The notes: generated from the letters alone by a model not told the origin. A stretch of DNA of 64,000 bases from Bin94 sp965215535 (GCA_965215535.1 OZ244063.1:2480001-2544000); one strand, 5' to 3'; counted from the stretch's first letter, positions 9,401 to 17,993 are shown. Program-made: numbers and translations.

Positions 9401-10827
9401 ATTAATTCGAGAACTTCTTTATCGGTGGCGTTGCAATAGGGTGTGTAACCGAATGCGGCTCCATTGAGCTTGTTTTGCCATTGGACAAAACGAACCGTTC
9501 CCGGAATGCATAAATCGCTTCCTTCAGTTCCCAGATATAGTAGAGATCCAAGATTGGGAAACCATACGGGGAGCGGACCTGAAAGGGGGTTGCCGGATAG
9601 GTCGAGCAGGATCAGCGCGGACAGGTTTCCCAACTCTGGCGGAATCTCCGTCAGGGCGTTACCGGATAGCCAAAGTCTTTGTAGCGCCGACAGATTCCCC
9701 AGCTCTGGTGGGAGCTCCGTTAGAGCGTTGTCGGACAGCCAAAGATATTCCAATGCCGACAGTTTGCCCAACTCCGACGGGAGCGGATCTGATAGGTTGT
9801 TGTTATTCAGCCGAAGGTTTTCCAATGCCGACAGGTTACCCAGCTCCGGTGGGATCTCCGTTAGAGCGTTGCCGGACAGCCAAAGGCTTTCCAACGCCGA
9901 CAGTTTGCCCAACTCCGGCGGGATTTCCGTGAGAGCGTTGTCGGATAGCCCAAGGTTTTTCAGCGCCGACAGGTTTCCTGGTAGTAGCTCCGACGGAATC
10001 TCCGTTAGAGCATTGTTGGATAGCCCAAGGCTTTCCAATGCCGACAGATTCCCCAGCGCCGGCGGGATCTCCGTTAGAGCATTGCCGGACAGCCAAAGAT
10101 ATTCCAATGCCGACAGTTTGCTCAGCTCTGGTGGGATTGGACCCGATAGGTTGTGCCTGGACAGAATGAGAACTCTCAACTTGGATAGATTGCCTAACTC
10201 CGGGGGGATAGTGCCTGAAAGTTCGGAATCGCCCTCGCCCCAGCCGCCGCTCAGATAGAGAGTTTTCAGCTCGGACAGTTTCCCCAGTTCCGAAGGAATT
10301 GAACCAGTCAGGCCGTGGCCGCCCAGGTAGAGATATTCCAACTCGGACAGGTTTCCCAGCTCTGGTGGGATTGGACCCGATAGATTGTGACTGGACAGAT
10401 TGAGATATTCCAACTCGGACAAAGTTCCGAGCTCCGGGGGGATTGAACCCGAAATCCCGTAGTCGGTTAGCCTAATGTATTGCAACGCAGACAGGTTTCC
10501 CAGATCCGGGGGAATCTCGCCTACCAAGTTGTTGCCCCAAGTGATGTGGTTGTATGGTGAACGCCAGGTAAGATCAAGCTTTACCACCCGCCCCTCCGCA
10601 TTCACCGACACCCCATACCACTCCCCCAGGGGCGCATCGGTCAGCCAGTTCTCGTTGTTCCGCCAGTTCGGCCCCCCTGTCGCCTCGTACAGCGCCACCA
10701 GCGCCGCTCGGTCCGAGTTCGCAGAGGCCGAAACCGCAGCCACCGGCAACACCGGCGCAGTGGGCTCGATCACCTCTTCGCAGGCGGCCAGGCAGAGCAA
10801 GAGCAGGAACAGCAGGCGACGGGTCAT
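6463..10827 (-). CDS. giant leucine-rich-repeat lipoprotein with C-terminal zincin metalloprotease domain
   Basis: The 1454-aa product starts with a lipoprotein signal (LLLLCLAAC, Cys16). Three LRR cap-like motifs of the type ALYEATGGPNW mark three repeat blocks. The first LRR run is about residues 60-430, a short block is near 465-590, and the last run is about 620-930. Repeats follow the plant-type pattern LGNLSALxxLxLSxNxLT(G/E)xIPxE. Beta-rich sequence follows to about 1200. A zinc site HELGHNLSLEH sits at 1216-1226 with catalytic Glu1217, and the Met-turn candidate DLMSYC comes about 50 residues later, which fits a metzincin. A further beta-type domain ends the protein. It should be exposed on the cell surface and bind and cut proteins. 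It converges on feoB with only 13 bp between. Confidence 0.88.
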   Translation of the reverse strand: MTRRLLFLLLLCLAACEEVIEPTAPVLPVAAVSASANSDRAALVALYEATGGPNWRNNENWLTDAPLGEWYGVSVNAEGRVVKLDLTWRSPYNHITWGNNLVGEIPPDLGNLSALQYIRLTDYGISGSIPPELGTLSELEYLNLSSHNLSGPIPPELGNLSELEYLYLGGHGLTGSIPSELGKLSELKTLYLSGGWGEGDSELSGTIPPELGNLSKLRVLILSRHNLSGPIPPELSKLSALEYLWLSGNALTEIPPALGNLSALESLGLSNNALTEIPSELLPGNLSALKNLGLSDNALTEIPPELGKLSALESLWLSGNALTEIPPELGNLSALENLRLNNNNLSDPLPSELGKLSALEYLWLSDNALTELPPELGNLSALQRLWLSGNALTEIPPELGNLSALILLDLSGNPLSGPLPVWFPNLGSLLYLGTEGSDLCIPGTVRFVQWQNKLNGAAFGYTPYCNATDKEVLELIYNIMHGSNWNRSEGWMSKGPLLSDWHGITTDSLGHVVAIELPGNNLRGRYFPGKVGNLTRLRTLDISNNPGIQGRVPLALKKVVLETFRFRGTGLCSPEELREWLAAIPAAEATDEACPPLTDRDILVALYEATNGPNWTNSENWLTDAPLGEWHGVSVNDDGLVDSLRLGANGMTGELPVEIESLSALRYLDLSSNGLSALPPELGNLPALESLDLSRSFLPEIPSSLGNLSTLRRLDLSDNGVCDGFCTGLTEIPSELGNLSALEWLDLRSSGLTEIPPELGNLSALEWLDLRYNGLTEIPPELGNLSALRDLDLSGNDLTGAIPAELGNLSALRHLNLGGNDLTGPIPPELGNLGNLRLLNLSFNRLTGPIPLELGNLHTQELYLQNNDLTGPIPPELDNIRNLRFLNLSYNDLSGSLPPELGSGWLLLQRLELNDNRGLTGALPLSLTGITRWLVEVNTSNTGLCAPTDSVFARWLSALPYHNVRSCSHGGAYLVQASQNFGNFVPLVAGREALLRVFPTAPSGSSVPVPPVRASFYNSGDNVALHTVEIPGKQGPLPAEIDESDLAISANVRIPGDLLQPGLEMVIEVDPNSTLDSALGIVGRIPAEGRTALDIQTLPTMEFTLVPFLWTQSSDTAVAVTVKEMSADPYGHESLQSSRSLLPIHEWTVTAHAPVWFDLRDGQDAMRQLLAMTGGIRRMEGGRGYWMGIHGLFGGGIAVLGGWHSVSNRSGRTIAHELGHNLSLEHAPCGDPDYFTLDFKFPHTGGRSGVWGFDFANDSLIPPHARDLMSYCRPHWISDYHFTNALRHRLSAETSSSQASTSALLLWGGVDSTGTPYMEPAFVVDAPPALPETSGSWTIGGTTATGQTLFTLPFAMPEIADAGEGAGGFAYTLPIRSGWEGLVSITLSGPDNATATLDGSTDRPMSIYRDRNGTVRAILRGDPMQADAMPGPLAGLALDVITSRGIPAVAEWRR
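8190..8860 (-). repeat. LRR-encoding tandem repeat block (proximal to protease)
   Basis: Tandem units of about 69-72 bp encode 23-24-residue leucine-rich repeats, with the recurring DNA phrase for LSGNDLTGAIPxELGNLSAL. Adjacent copies are highly similar at nucleotide level, for example the near-duplicated units around 8400-8620. Confidence 0.8.
9590..10510 (-). repeat. LRR-encoding tandem repeat block (N-terminal)
   Basis: About thirteen tandem units of about 69 bp encode SALxxLxLSxNALTEIPPELG. Copies between 9600 and 10110 are nearly identical in DNA sequence, which favours expansion and contraction by recombination or slippage. Confidence 0.8.
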
Positions 10828-10888
10828 CGGGAATCTCGGATGGCGATGGTGGTGCGGTTACTTTGCAATACAATCCCCCCAAAGTATA

Positions 10889-11105
10889 TCACCCAAAGGG
10901 TATCCCGGCATTCATCTGCGCGTCGACGATGTTGCCCGTGGCGAGGAGATCCCGATTCCGGATGTCGGCTCGAAGAGAGCTGAAACAGGCTTCGGCGGCG
11001 ACCACGGCCGGAGGCAATTCAAGGCCATCCAACAGGATGCGCCGGAGTGCCTTGCGGTCCCGGTCATGGCGGATCAGTTCGCGGATATAGGCGCTGCAGC
11101 TTCCG
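10889..11105 (-). pseudogene. 5'-truncated ParD/CopG-like antitoxin remnant
   Basis: A short frame reads SAYIRELIRHDRDRKALRRI and then LLDGLELPP, ending at a TGA at 10889-10891. This is the C-terminal half of a ParD-type antitoxin (xSEYIRxLIRxDxER...LLxGL). No start codon or ribbon-helix-helix strand lies upstream, because the frame runs back into the end of the ferredoxin reductase gene at 11118. No ParE-like toxin is seen next to it. It is probably the stump of a toxin-antitoxin pair. Identification rests on a short motif only. Confidence 0.45.
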
Positions 11106-11117
11106 CTCCACCCCGGC

Positions 11118-12536
11118 TCAGACCCCCGCCACCTGCAGCATCTCCTCGACCGTTACAAGCTTCACCCGGGGCCGCCCCTCCACCTCCCCCCGCCCGGTTT
11201 CGTGTGCGTCGATTCGCCGCCATCCCTCTACATCGACCCAGCGCACGCTCCGGCTCCGCAAGAGATCGACCAGATCGCCAGCCTTGCCCGGTTCTGCATG
11301 CGAGCCCGCCCGCACCCCGGCCTCCAGATCCTCGCGCATCAGCGCCACCGTTGCTGCGGAGTCGGCCTTGTTGGTGCCGATCACCCCCGATGGACCCCGC
11401 TTTGCCCAGCCCACCACATATTCGCCCGGCACCACCTCGCCGCTCTTCCGCACCACCCGGCCCCCCTCGTTTGGCACAATGCCGCGCCGCTCATCGAAGG
11501 GCACGCCCGGAATCGGCGCTCCGCGGTAGCCCACCGACCGAATCACCAGACCACATGGAATCACCCACTGCTCGCCGGTTCCCACGGCGCCGATGTATCC
11601 GCCCTCCTCTGCAACCAGGCGATTGCGCTCGACCCGCACTCCCGTCACCCGGCCCTCTTCTCCCAGCAGCTCCAGGGGCGAGACCAGAAAACGAAATTGC
11701 ACCGTGCGCTCGCCGCCGGTCGCGCCGCTGTCGGCATCCTGCAGAAAGTTTTCGTCCTTTGCGTAGTCGCCCAGGGTCGCCATGTTGCGCGTCTTGACCG
11801 GACTCGCGGCCACCTCGGCCGCACTCGCCGCATCGAGCTCAAGTTCGGCCGCGTTCGCCACGGCGCGCACTCCCTCCAGCGCTCCGAATTCGCGCAGCTC
11901 CGGGTTGGTGAACGACGCCTGCGCGGGGCCCCGTCGCCCCAGCACCGTCACCCGTCGCACACGGCTGCGTCCCAGTGCCTCCAGCGCATGATCGGCGATG
12001 TCGGTCGAAGCCAGCCGGTCGCGTCCATGAACCAGGATGCGCGCCACATCGAGCGCCACATTGCCATTGCCGATCACCACAACCTCTTCGCAATCCAGAT
12101 CGAAGGACTGGGTACAGAAATCGGGGTGGCCATTGTACCAGCCCACGAAGTGAAGGGCGCCGTGGCTGCCGCGCAGCTCCTCGCCGGGAATGCCGAGCCG
12201 CCGGTCGCTCTGGGCGCCCACCGCAAAGACGATCTGGTCGTAGAGCCCCCGCAGCTCCCCGATCGCGAGGTCGCGTCCGAGCGCCACATTGCCGAAATAG
12301 CGCACCCGGTCGCGCGAGAGGATGCGGTCGTAGATGCGCGACACCGACTTGATCGCCTGATGGTCGGCGGCCACGCCATCGCGCACCAGTCCGAAGGGAG
12401 CGGGCATGCGGTTGATGAGGTCGATCCGGAACTCCGGGGCATCGCCGGCCCTGGCGGCCTTGAGGAGCGCCTCCGCCGCGTAGAATCCGGCGGGTCCGGC
12501 ACCGACAATGGCGACATGCGGGGCGGGGTCTGTCAT
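11118..12536 (-). CDS. fprA: ferredoxin--NADP+ reductase, adrenodoxin reductase type
   Basis: FAD- and NADP-binding oxidoreductase of 472 aa moving electrons between NADPH and ferredoxin. The N-terminal dinucleotide fold is VAIVGAGPAGFYAAEALL. The family signature NRMPAPFGLVRDGVAADH follows, then the second nucleotide-binding motif VVIGNGNVALDVARIL and the RRGPAQASFT segment, both as in FprA/adrenodoxin reductase. The ATG at 12534-12536 is the only good start. It is divergent from the cytochrome c gene. A specific ferredoxin partner is not encoded nearby. Confidence 0.92.
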   Translation of the reverse strand: MTDPAPHVAIVGAGPAGFYAAEALLKAARAGDAPEFRIDLINRMPAPFGLVRDGVAADHQAIKSVSRIYDRILSRDRVRYFGNVALGRDLAIGELRGLYDQIVFAVGAQSDRRLGIPGEELRGSHGALHFVGWYNGHPDFCTQSFDLDCEEVVVIGNGNVALDVARILVHGRDRLASTDIADHALEALGRSRVRRVTVLGRRGPAQASFTNPELREFGALEGVRAVANAAELELDAASAAEVAASPVKTRNMATLGDYAKDENFLQDADSGATGGERTVQFRFLVSPLELLGEEGRVTGVRVERNRLVAEEGGYIGAVGTGEQWVIPCGLVIRSVGYRGAPIPGVPFDERRGIVPNEGGRVVRKSGEVVPGEYVVGWAKRGPSGVIGTNKADSAATVALMREDLEAGVRAGSHAEPGKAGDLVDLLRSRSVRWVDVEGWRRIDAHETGRGEVEGRPRVKLVTVEEMLQVAGV

Positions 12537-12683
12537 TCGCGGTGGGGCATTTCGGGGTTGCGGCGCACGGCACGGTTGACTGTTCAGGTGAATTTCAGCG
12601 ATTTTCAGGAGCCATTCGATCCGTCTGGAGTGGAATCGATGGCATTCACTGGCATTTCAACGATGAAAGAGTAACAAAGTTTC

Positions 12684-13163
12684 ATGAATAGCGTTCAGAT
12701 ACGGTTCGGAGGGGTGGGAGTTGCGCTCGCGCTCCTGACTGCATGCGGAGGCGGTGGCGATTCGACCAATGAGGCGGCGACCGGCGACGATGCCGGCGCG
12801 GCTGCACCCGAGAGTGTCGCCGAGGCGTCCGGTCCGGCCCCGATGGAGATCGATCCCGCGCTTCTGCCCGAGGGCGTTACGGTCGCGATGGTCGAAGAGG
12901 GACGTGATCTCTTCACCGGGGGCGGAATCTGCTTCACCTGCCACACTGCCGAGGGCACCGGTGGCCCCCTGGCCCCCGATCTTACCGACGACGCCTGGCT
13001 CAATGTCGATGGCGAGTACCAGTCGATTGTCGAGCTGGTCAAGACGGGAGTGCCCCAGCCGCTCGAGCACCCGGGGGCAATGCTTCCGCGCGCCGGCCTG
13101 CCGCTCACCGATGCCCAGGTTGAAGCCGTGGCCGCCTATGCCTACATGCTCAGCCGGATGTAG
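12684..13163 (+). CDS. mono-heme c-type cytochrome lipoprotein
   Basis: A lipoprotein signal (VALALLTAC, Cys21) is followed by an acidic, Ala-rich linker of about 45 residues. A single cytochrome c domain carries the heme site CFTCH at 83-87 and a likely distal Met ligand in GAMLPRAGLPLTD. The C-terminal helix AVAAYAYML is typical of class I cytochrome c. It should be anchored in a membrane and act as a periplasmic electron carrier. It ends 11 bp from the convergent radical SAM gene. Confidence 0.88.
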   Translation: MNSVQIRFGGVGVALALLTACGGGGDSTNEAATGDDAGAAAPESVAEASGPAPMEIDPALLPEGVTVAMVEEGRDLFTGGGICFTCHTAEGTGGPLAPDLTDDAWLNVDGEYQSIVELVKTGVPQPLEHPGAMLPRAGLPLTDAQVEAVAAYAYMLSRM

Positions 13164-13174
13164 CGGTCGCGTTC

Positions 13175-14311
13175 TCACAGCTCCAGCGTTCCCTGTACCC
13201 CCCCGCCGCTCCGGAAGGCCGCCGTGGAGAGGGGGGGCAGGGTGGAGTCCAGCCCCATCCGCCGAACCGAGGTGCGGAAGAGTGCGCGGATCTGCTGCGC
13301 ATAGACCCCCTGACCCCGGAAGCGGCGATGAAACCCGGTCTGATTGAGCTTGCCTCCGCGCACATCGCGAATGCGGGCCAGAATTTTCTCCTTGCGGGCG
13401 GGCAGATTCAGCTCCAGCCAGCGCACGAAGTGGTCGTCAACGCCTTCGGGAAGGCGCAGCAGAAGAAAACCGGCGGAGCGGGCTCCGGCCTCGGCCGCCG
13501 CTTCGACAATTGCGGGAATCTCTTCGGCGGTAAGCCCGGGAATGACCGGTGCCACCAGAACGCCCACCGGAATTCCGGCCCGGGTCAGGGTGCGGATCGC
13601 CGCCAGCCGCCGCGCCGGAATCGAGGCGCGCGGCTCCATGATTCTTTGGAGGTCGTTGCGGAGCGTGGTCACCGAAAGCGTTACCTGGGCGGCCTGCACC
13701 GCCGCGAGCTCGCCGAGCAGATCGATGTCGCGGGTGACCAGGTGGTTCTTGGTGATGATCGTCACCGGATTGCGGAAATCGCGCAGCGCGGCAATGCACC
13801 CACGGGTCAGGCCGAGGCGTCGCTCCACCGGCTGGTAGGGGTCGGTCACGCCCGATATGCCCACGACCTGCGGGCGCCACGAGCGCCGGGCCAGAGCTTC
13901 GCGCAGCAGCGCCGGGGCGCGTTCCTTTACAAGAATCTTCCGCTCGAAGTCCAGGCCGGAGGAGAGGCCCAGATACTCGTGCGTGGGGCGGGCGTAGCAA
14001 TAGATGCACCCGTGCTCGCATCCGCGGTAGGGATTGACCGAGAGGTTGAAGGGCACATCGGGGCTGTTGTTGCGCGCCAGCACCGTGCGCGTGCGGTCGG
14101 CAAGGAAGCGGGTCTCCGGCGCTCCCCCTTCCATCGTGGCGGGGTCCGGCTCAAGATGAATCGATTCAAAGCGGTTCGGCGGATCGTACGCGGTTCCTCG
14201 GCCCTTCAGCCGACGCGTCGGCCCCGGAGAATCCGCAGGAGCGCACCTGTCGTCAGCGTGGCCCTGGCGCGCGGAGGCGGTGCCGAATTGCTTGAGGTGG
14301 ACATCGGACAT
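13175..14311 (-). CDS. PA0069-family radical SAM protein (SPL-like)
   Basis: The radical SAM cluster motif is GCEHGCIYC (Cys98, Cys102, Cys105), preceded by LSVNPYRG. The segments VVGISGVTDPYQPVERRLGL and VTIITKNHLVTRD are typical of the PA0069/Rv2578c family, relatives of spore photoproduct lyase. The 378-aa length fits. The substrate of this family is not known to me. It is divergent from sufE with about 50 bp of AT-rich DNA between. Confidence 0.85.
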   Translation of the reverse strand: MSDVHLKQFGTASARQGHADDRCAPADSPGPTRRLKGRGTAYDPPNRFESIHLEPDPATMEGGAPETRFLADRTRTVLARNNSPDVPFNLSVNPYRGCEHGCIYCYARPTHEYLGLSSGLDFERKILVKERAPALLREALARRSWRPQVVGISGVTDPYQPVERRLGLTRGCIAALRDFRNPVTIITKNHLVTRDIDLLGELAAVQAAQVTLSVTTLRNDLQRIMEPRASIPARRLAAIRTLTRAGIPVGVLVAPVIPGLTAEEIPAIVEAAAEAGARSAGFLLLRLPEGVDDHFVRWLELNLPARKEKILARIRDVRGGKLNQTGFHRRFRGQGVYAQQIRALFRTSVRRMGLDSTLPPLSTAAFRSGGGVQGTLEL

Positions 14312-14361
14312 GCATTCATATTCGGTTTTTATTCGGAAAAAGTCAAGGAAGGCACAGCAGC

Positions 14362-14787
14362 GTGACCATCGAACAGCTCGAAAAACGGCTCAACGCCCTC
14401 TCCGACCGGACACTCCGCTACGACTACATCATCCAGTTGGGCAGACGCCTGCCCGCCATGGATCCGGCTCTTCGCACAGAGGAAAATCAGGTGCCCGGCT
14501 GCATGAGTCCGGCCTGGCTGGCTGGCACCGTCGAGGGCGATCCGCCACGGCTCTGCTTTGTGGGGGATTCGGAATCGATGATCGTGAAGGGACTCTTCGC
14601 GATTCTGGCCGAGGTGTACAACGGCAGGGCTCCCGAAGACGCCCTCGTCATCGATCTCTCCGATATCTTCGAGAGATTGCGCCTGGGCGAGGCGCTCAGC
14701 CCCAATCGCCGCAACGGCTTCTACTCCATGGTGAAGAAGATTCGCCGCGTGGCGCTCTCGCTGGCCCCGGGGGAACCGGCCTCCTGA
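14362..14787 (+). CDS. sufE: SufE-family cysteine desulfuration protein
   Basis: SufE accepts persulfide sulfur from SufS for Fe-S cluster assembly. The sulfur-accepting Cys47 is in ENQVPGCMS, the family signature, and the C-terminal RRNGFYSMVKKIRR helix is typical. The start is GTG with AGGAAGG about 8 nt upstream. The length of 141 aa is normal. No other suf genes are adjacent. Confidence 0.9.
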   Translation: MTIEQLEKRLNALSDRTLRYDYIIQLGRRLPAMDPALRTEENQVPGCMSPAWLAGTVEGDPPRLCFVGDSESMIVKGLFAILAEVYNGRAPEDALVIDLSDIFERLRLGEALSPNRRNGFYSMVKKIRRVALSLAPGEPAS

Positions 14788-14903
14788 CCCGGGGGCACAC
14801 CGGGGCAGGAACGGGCAACAACGCAGGCGACCCGACCCGGGTGCAGGCGGCGGGTGCCGCCATGGCGTTGTCCGGGATGGTCGGCGGCTGGCTGCGAAGC
14901 CTG

Positions 14904-15344
14904 CTAGATCGCCTCGATCTCGTAGCCGACTCGCCAGTTGGAGAGATTCTCGGGGTCGCCGCCGCTCTCGTCGCCCGGCTGCACGACGCCGATATGGTCG
15001 GCGATCGGGCCGGTGAAGGTGCGCTTGTAGCGCTCGAGGTGGTCGTTCTTCGTGAACTGGTCCAGCTCCTCGCCGCGCAGCTCGACCGTCAGATGATCGG
15101 TGACCTCGCCCTCGAAGAGAACCTTGTCAAGATCCCTGAGCCGATTCCAGCGCGGATGATCCGAGATCGGGTAGTGTCCCTCGCGCGGAAGACGGGTCTC
15201 CTGGGTGTGGCCGCCGTTGTTGTCCGTCGAGACCCGCGCCCAGAAGACGAACTCTCCCTTTTTCTTGAAGAAGGGGTCCAGATCATCGAGGATCTGCACC
15301 CAACGCAACGTGACCCTGATCCGGGTTCCGGCCTGTCCGCTCAT
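14904..15344 (-). CDS. conserved hypothetical protein
   Basis: This acidic, soluble protein of about 146 aa has no signal peptide or membrane segment if it starts at the internal ATG at 15344 (MSGQAGTRIRVTLRWVQILD). The frame stays open to 15392, but those extra residues are low in plausibility. Sequence such as DDLDPFFKKKGEFVFWARVS and VLFEGEVTDHLTVELRGEE suggests a beta-rich fold, possibly C2-like. I do not recognise a named family. Confidence 0.6.
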   Translation of the reverse strand: MSGQAGTRIRVTLRWVQILDDLDPFFKKKGEFVFWARVSTDNNGGHTQETRLPREGHYPISDHPRWNRLRDLDKVLFEGEVTDHLTVELRGEELDQFTKNDHLERYKRTFTGPIADHIGVVQPGDESGGDPENLSNWRVGYEIEAI

Positions 15345-15525
15345 CTGGTGATGCTCCGTGGTGACTGCGGGCCCCGCGCCGGGGAGCCGCAAGTGTGAAG
15401 TTGCAAGGTTTCAGGTCAAGTCGTACGCCAAAGGGGCAAGCTATGTTGCAGGGTGTTGGTTGTCCAGTGGCTGCCCGGAGCCGTGGAGCGCGCCGGGCGC
15501 ACCGCATATGCCGCCCGGTCCACCT

Positions 15526-16410
15526 TCACGGGTTGCCGGAGCGGGAGACCGGGCGAAACCCCCGCATCATGGCCTCGCGCAGCGCGCCCGCCAGCGCCTT
15601 GCGGTTGTCGGCGACGATCGGCGCATCTCCGAAGCGCACTCGGCAGACAATCCGCCTCAGCGCCATGACCCCGACCAGATGGGGAAGGAAGCCTCTGTCG
15701 CCCCACCAGCAAACCCGGTCGCGCGCCGAAGGTTCCCCCGGCGGGGTCGTGTAGGAGAGCGTTGCCCAGTACACCGGGTGCAGCGAGCGGGCGGCATCGG
15801 CCAGAAGGGGCGAGCGAAAGGGAAGAATGGTATCGCCGGCGGTGCTGGTCGCTTCGGGAAAGAGAACCACGGTGTCGCGCCGGTCCAGAGCGCGGGTCAT
15901 CGCCAGGCGCACCCGCAGAATGTCGCGCCGAAGTCCCCGATCAACGAAGATCGTGTCACCTGCGGCCGAGAGCATTCCCCAGACCGGCCACCCCCTGACC
16001 TCGGCCTTGGCCACGAAGACCGCCGGCACGATCGCATTCAACACCGGAATGTCCAGGTAGGAGAGGTGATTGGAGACGACCAGTGCGCCTGCGGGAGGCG
16101 GCGTTCCCTCGTAGCGGATCCGGATCCGGAGGATGGCGGCCATTCCGCGGCCCCATATCCGTGCAATGGGTCGTCGGAGCGGAGCCCGCCACCGATCGGA
16201 TGGACCGGGCAGCAGGACGGCGATTGTGCATGTCAGGAGCACCGGGAGCGCAATGAAGAGCGTCCAGATTCCGATGAGGGCCGTGCGCAGCGCCACCCTT
16301 GGCCACCGCAGCGCCCCGATGTGTAGAGGCGGCAGGGTTTCGGCGCCGGTGCGTGCGTCTGGTGCCACTGCGGCCTGGCGGTTTGGCGCCCCGGGGGGGC
16401 TGGAGGTCAT
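15526..16410 (-). CDS. plsC: 1-acyl-sn-glycerol-3-phosphate acyltransferase
   Basis: PlsC acylates lysophosphatidate in phospholipid synthesis at the inner membrane. An N-terminal hydrophobic segment (ALPVLLTCTIAVLLPG) is followed by the catalytic NHLSYLD (NHx4D motif). The substrate-binding segment is FPEATST, a slight variant of the usual FPEGT. I chose the ATG at 16408-16410 (MTSSPPGAP), because the longer open frame to 16728 is Arg/Pro-rich and unlike protein. It has 294 aa. Confidence 0.86.
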   Translation of the reverse strand: MTSSPPGAPNRQAAVAPDARTGAETLPPLHIGALRWPRVALRTALIGIWTLFIALPVLLTCTIAVLLPGPSDRWRAPLRRPIARIWGRGMAAILRIRIRYEGTPPPAGALVVSNHLSYLDIPVLNAIVPAVFVAKAEVRGWPVWGMLSAAGDTIFVDRGLRRDILRVRLAMTRALDRRDTVVLFPEATSTAGDTILPFRSPLLADAARSLHPVYWATLSYTTPPGEPSARDRVCWWGDRGFLPHLVGVMALRRIVCRVRFGDAPIVADNRKALAGALREAMMRGFRPVSRSGNP

Positions 16411-16715
16411 GCGGCGGCTCCATTTGGTGGGTGACGGATCTGGGGTCGCGGTGCGGTGTCGCCCGGAGGCCCGACGCTCCTCCGGGCGAGGCGAATTTTG
16501 CGAATTTCGGGTCCGAATTCCGAAGGGTGCAGTGGGAAGGGTACAGTGGACGGGTGGGGGCGCGCAGCGCGGGGGCCGCAATCCAGCAGCGATTCCCCGT
16601 CTCCCGGAGCATCTGAAACCCGGCCGGGAGAATGGGCGTAAGGTTGCCGACTGTCGCCGGGTGGGCCGTACGTCCCTCCTGCCCGATCGTCCACAATGCC
16701 AGGGAGCACGCCACG

Positions 16716-17609
16716 ATGTCCGATCCATACGCCGAAGCCACCCGTCACGAACGCAAAAGAATGCCCACCTTCGCCAAGGCCATCCTGGTGGTGGGGGGGC
16801 TGGTGGCCGTTGCCTTTGTCACCATCGCGACGATCGCGACGCTCCTGGTGAAGCGACAGTTCGAGGATATGGCGATGGAGCTGGAGAACGGTCCCGCTTT
16901 TGCCCTGGCCTCCGATGCCACCATCGCCGAGGCGGTCTCCGATGCCGCCCGCTCGATCTTCGGCGAAGATGTGCGGATCAACGAGAGCGATCTGGCGTTC
17001 TTTGATCCGAGCGCGGCGGGTCAGGAAATCCATATCGACATGAGCGGTCTCGAAGAGGGACTGGCCGGGCTGGAGTCCGGGTTGGAGGCGCTTGTCGCAG
17101 AGAGCCTGGAGAAGGGAATCAGGATTGAGGGATCGTTCCGCGAGGGGGCCGACAGTTGGCTGCAGATCGATTGCCGCGACTGTCCGGGACGTCTGGAGCT
17201 GCACGCCGACGAAGAGGGCGGCTCGCTCAGGATTCGGGGGCCCGGAGGCAGCACCCGCGTGGATCTGGGCAATGAAGCGGCCCGCCTTCCCCGGTGGGTT
17301 CCGACCTATCCCGGAGCCAGGTTGCAGAAGCGCCTCTTCTCGGGCGAGAGAGATGGATACCGCTTCGGCGGGGTTCTGCACACGAGCGGCGCACAGGCAG
17401 AAGAGGTTTACGACTGGTTCGAAGAGAATCTGCGCAGCGACCTCGACGGCATCTCCAACTGGAATGGCGTATGGAAGAACCACGACAATCGGGGCCTGAT
17501 CCAGGTGCAGAGCCGGAGCCGTTCGGGCACCCGCGAGCTGACTGTCATCACCTGGGCGAACGACGAGGGGCAAAGCTCGATTGTCACCATGCACAAGATG
17601 GAGCGCTGA
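16716..17609 (+). CDS. single-pass membrane protein of unknown function
   Basis: The 297-aa product starts MSDPYAEATRHERKR, behind AGGGAGC. It has one membrane segment at about residues 20-42 (AILVVGGLVAVAFVTIATIA) and then a soluble C-terminal region facing out. The part after residue 180 (LPRWVPTYPGARLQKRLFS, AEEVYDWFEENL) resembles small exported domains found near predicted membrane proteins in several phyla. No catalytic motif is visible. An earlier in-frame ATG at 16632 is less likely. Confidence 0.68.
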   Translation: MSDPYAEATRHERKRMPTFAKAILVVGGLVAVAFVTIATIATLLVKRQFEDMAMELENGPAFALASDATIAEAVSDAARSIFGEDVRINESDLAFFDPSAAGQEIHIDMSGLEEGLAGLESGLEALVAESLEKGIRIEGSFREGADSWLQIDCRDCPGRLELHADEEGGSLRIRGPGGSTRVDLGNEAARLPRWVPTYPGARLQKRLFSGERDGYRFGGVLHTSGAQAEEVYDWFEENLRSDLDGISNWNGVWKNHDNRGLIQVQSRSRSGTRELTVITWANDEGQSSIVTMHKMER

Positions 17610-17993
17610 GCCGGGAAGCCGCGTAGTAAGGGGGTTAGCGGATTTCTTGCACGCGCCCGGCGGTGACTGCGCCGAGGGGCGTGAGGCCGATCATGGAAGC
17701 TTGACGCATGGTCATGCATCGCATACCATGACTGTGCCTGTTTGAGGCTTGCATATTCGTTCGGTCGCGCTCCTGCTCCCGGCGATGATGTCCGTCGCCC
17801 ACCCACGGCAACGAGCGCAACTGCACGCACTGGGATGAGTCATCCAGTGTCGGAAAAGCGCCTAGGATACCTTCTTCGGTGCCGTCGGAAATGGAAGAAG
17901 TGACCTGTTGTGCGATATCCCTCGCGGAATCAGCATGGCTTGCCTGCGCCGTTCCAGCTTCTCAATCAATCTCTTCCTGCGAACAGGTTCAGG
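17610..17993 (+). promoter_or_regulatory. long leader with candidate promoter for the propeller/ABC operon
   Basis: Within this 380 bp gap, TTGACG (17701-17706) and TACCAT (17724-17729) are spaced by 17 bp. A GTCATG-N10-CATGAC inverted repeat (17711-17716 and 17727-17732) overlaps the -10, as an operator would. Nothing else convincing is present; small frames on both strands lack good ribosome sites. Confidence 0.45.

Noticed and set aside
17635..17826. 63-aa minus-strand frame that could be a small secreted peptide precursor next to an ABC operon
   Set aside because: No ribosome site, His/Arg-rich first half, and it lies on the opposite strand to the transporter. Not enough to call a peptide gene.
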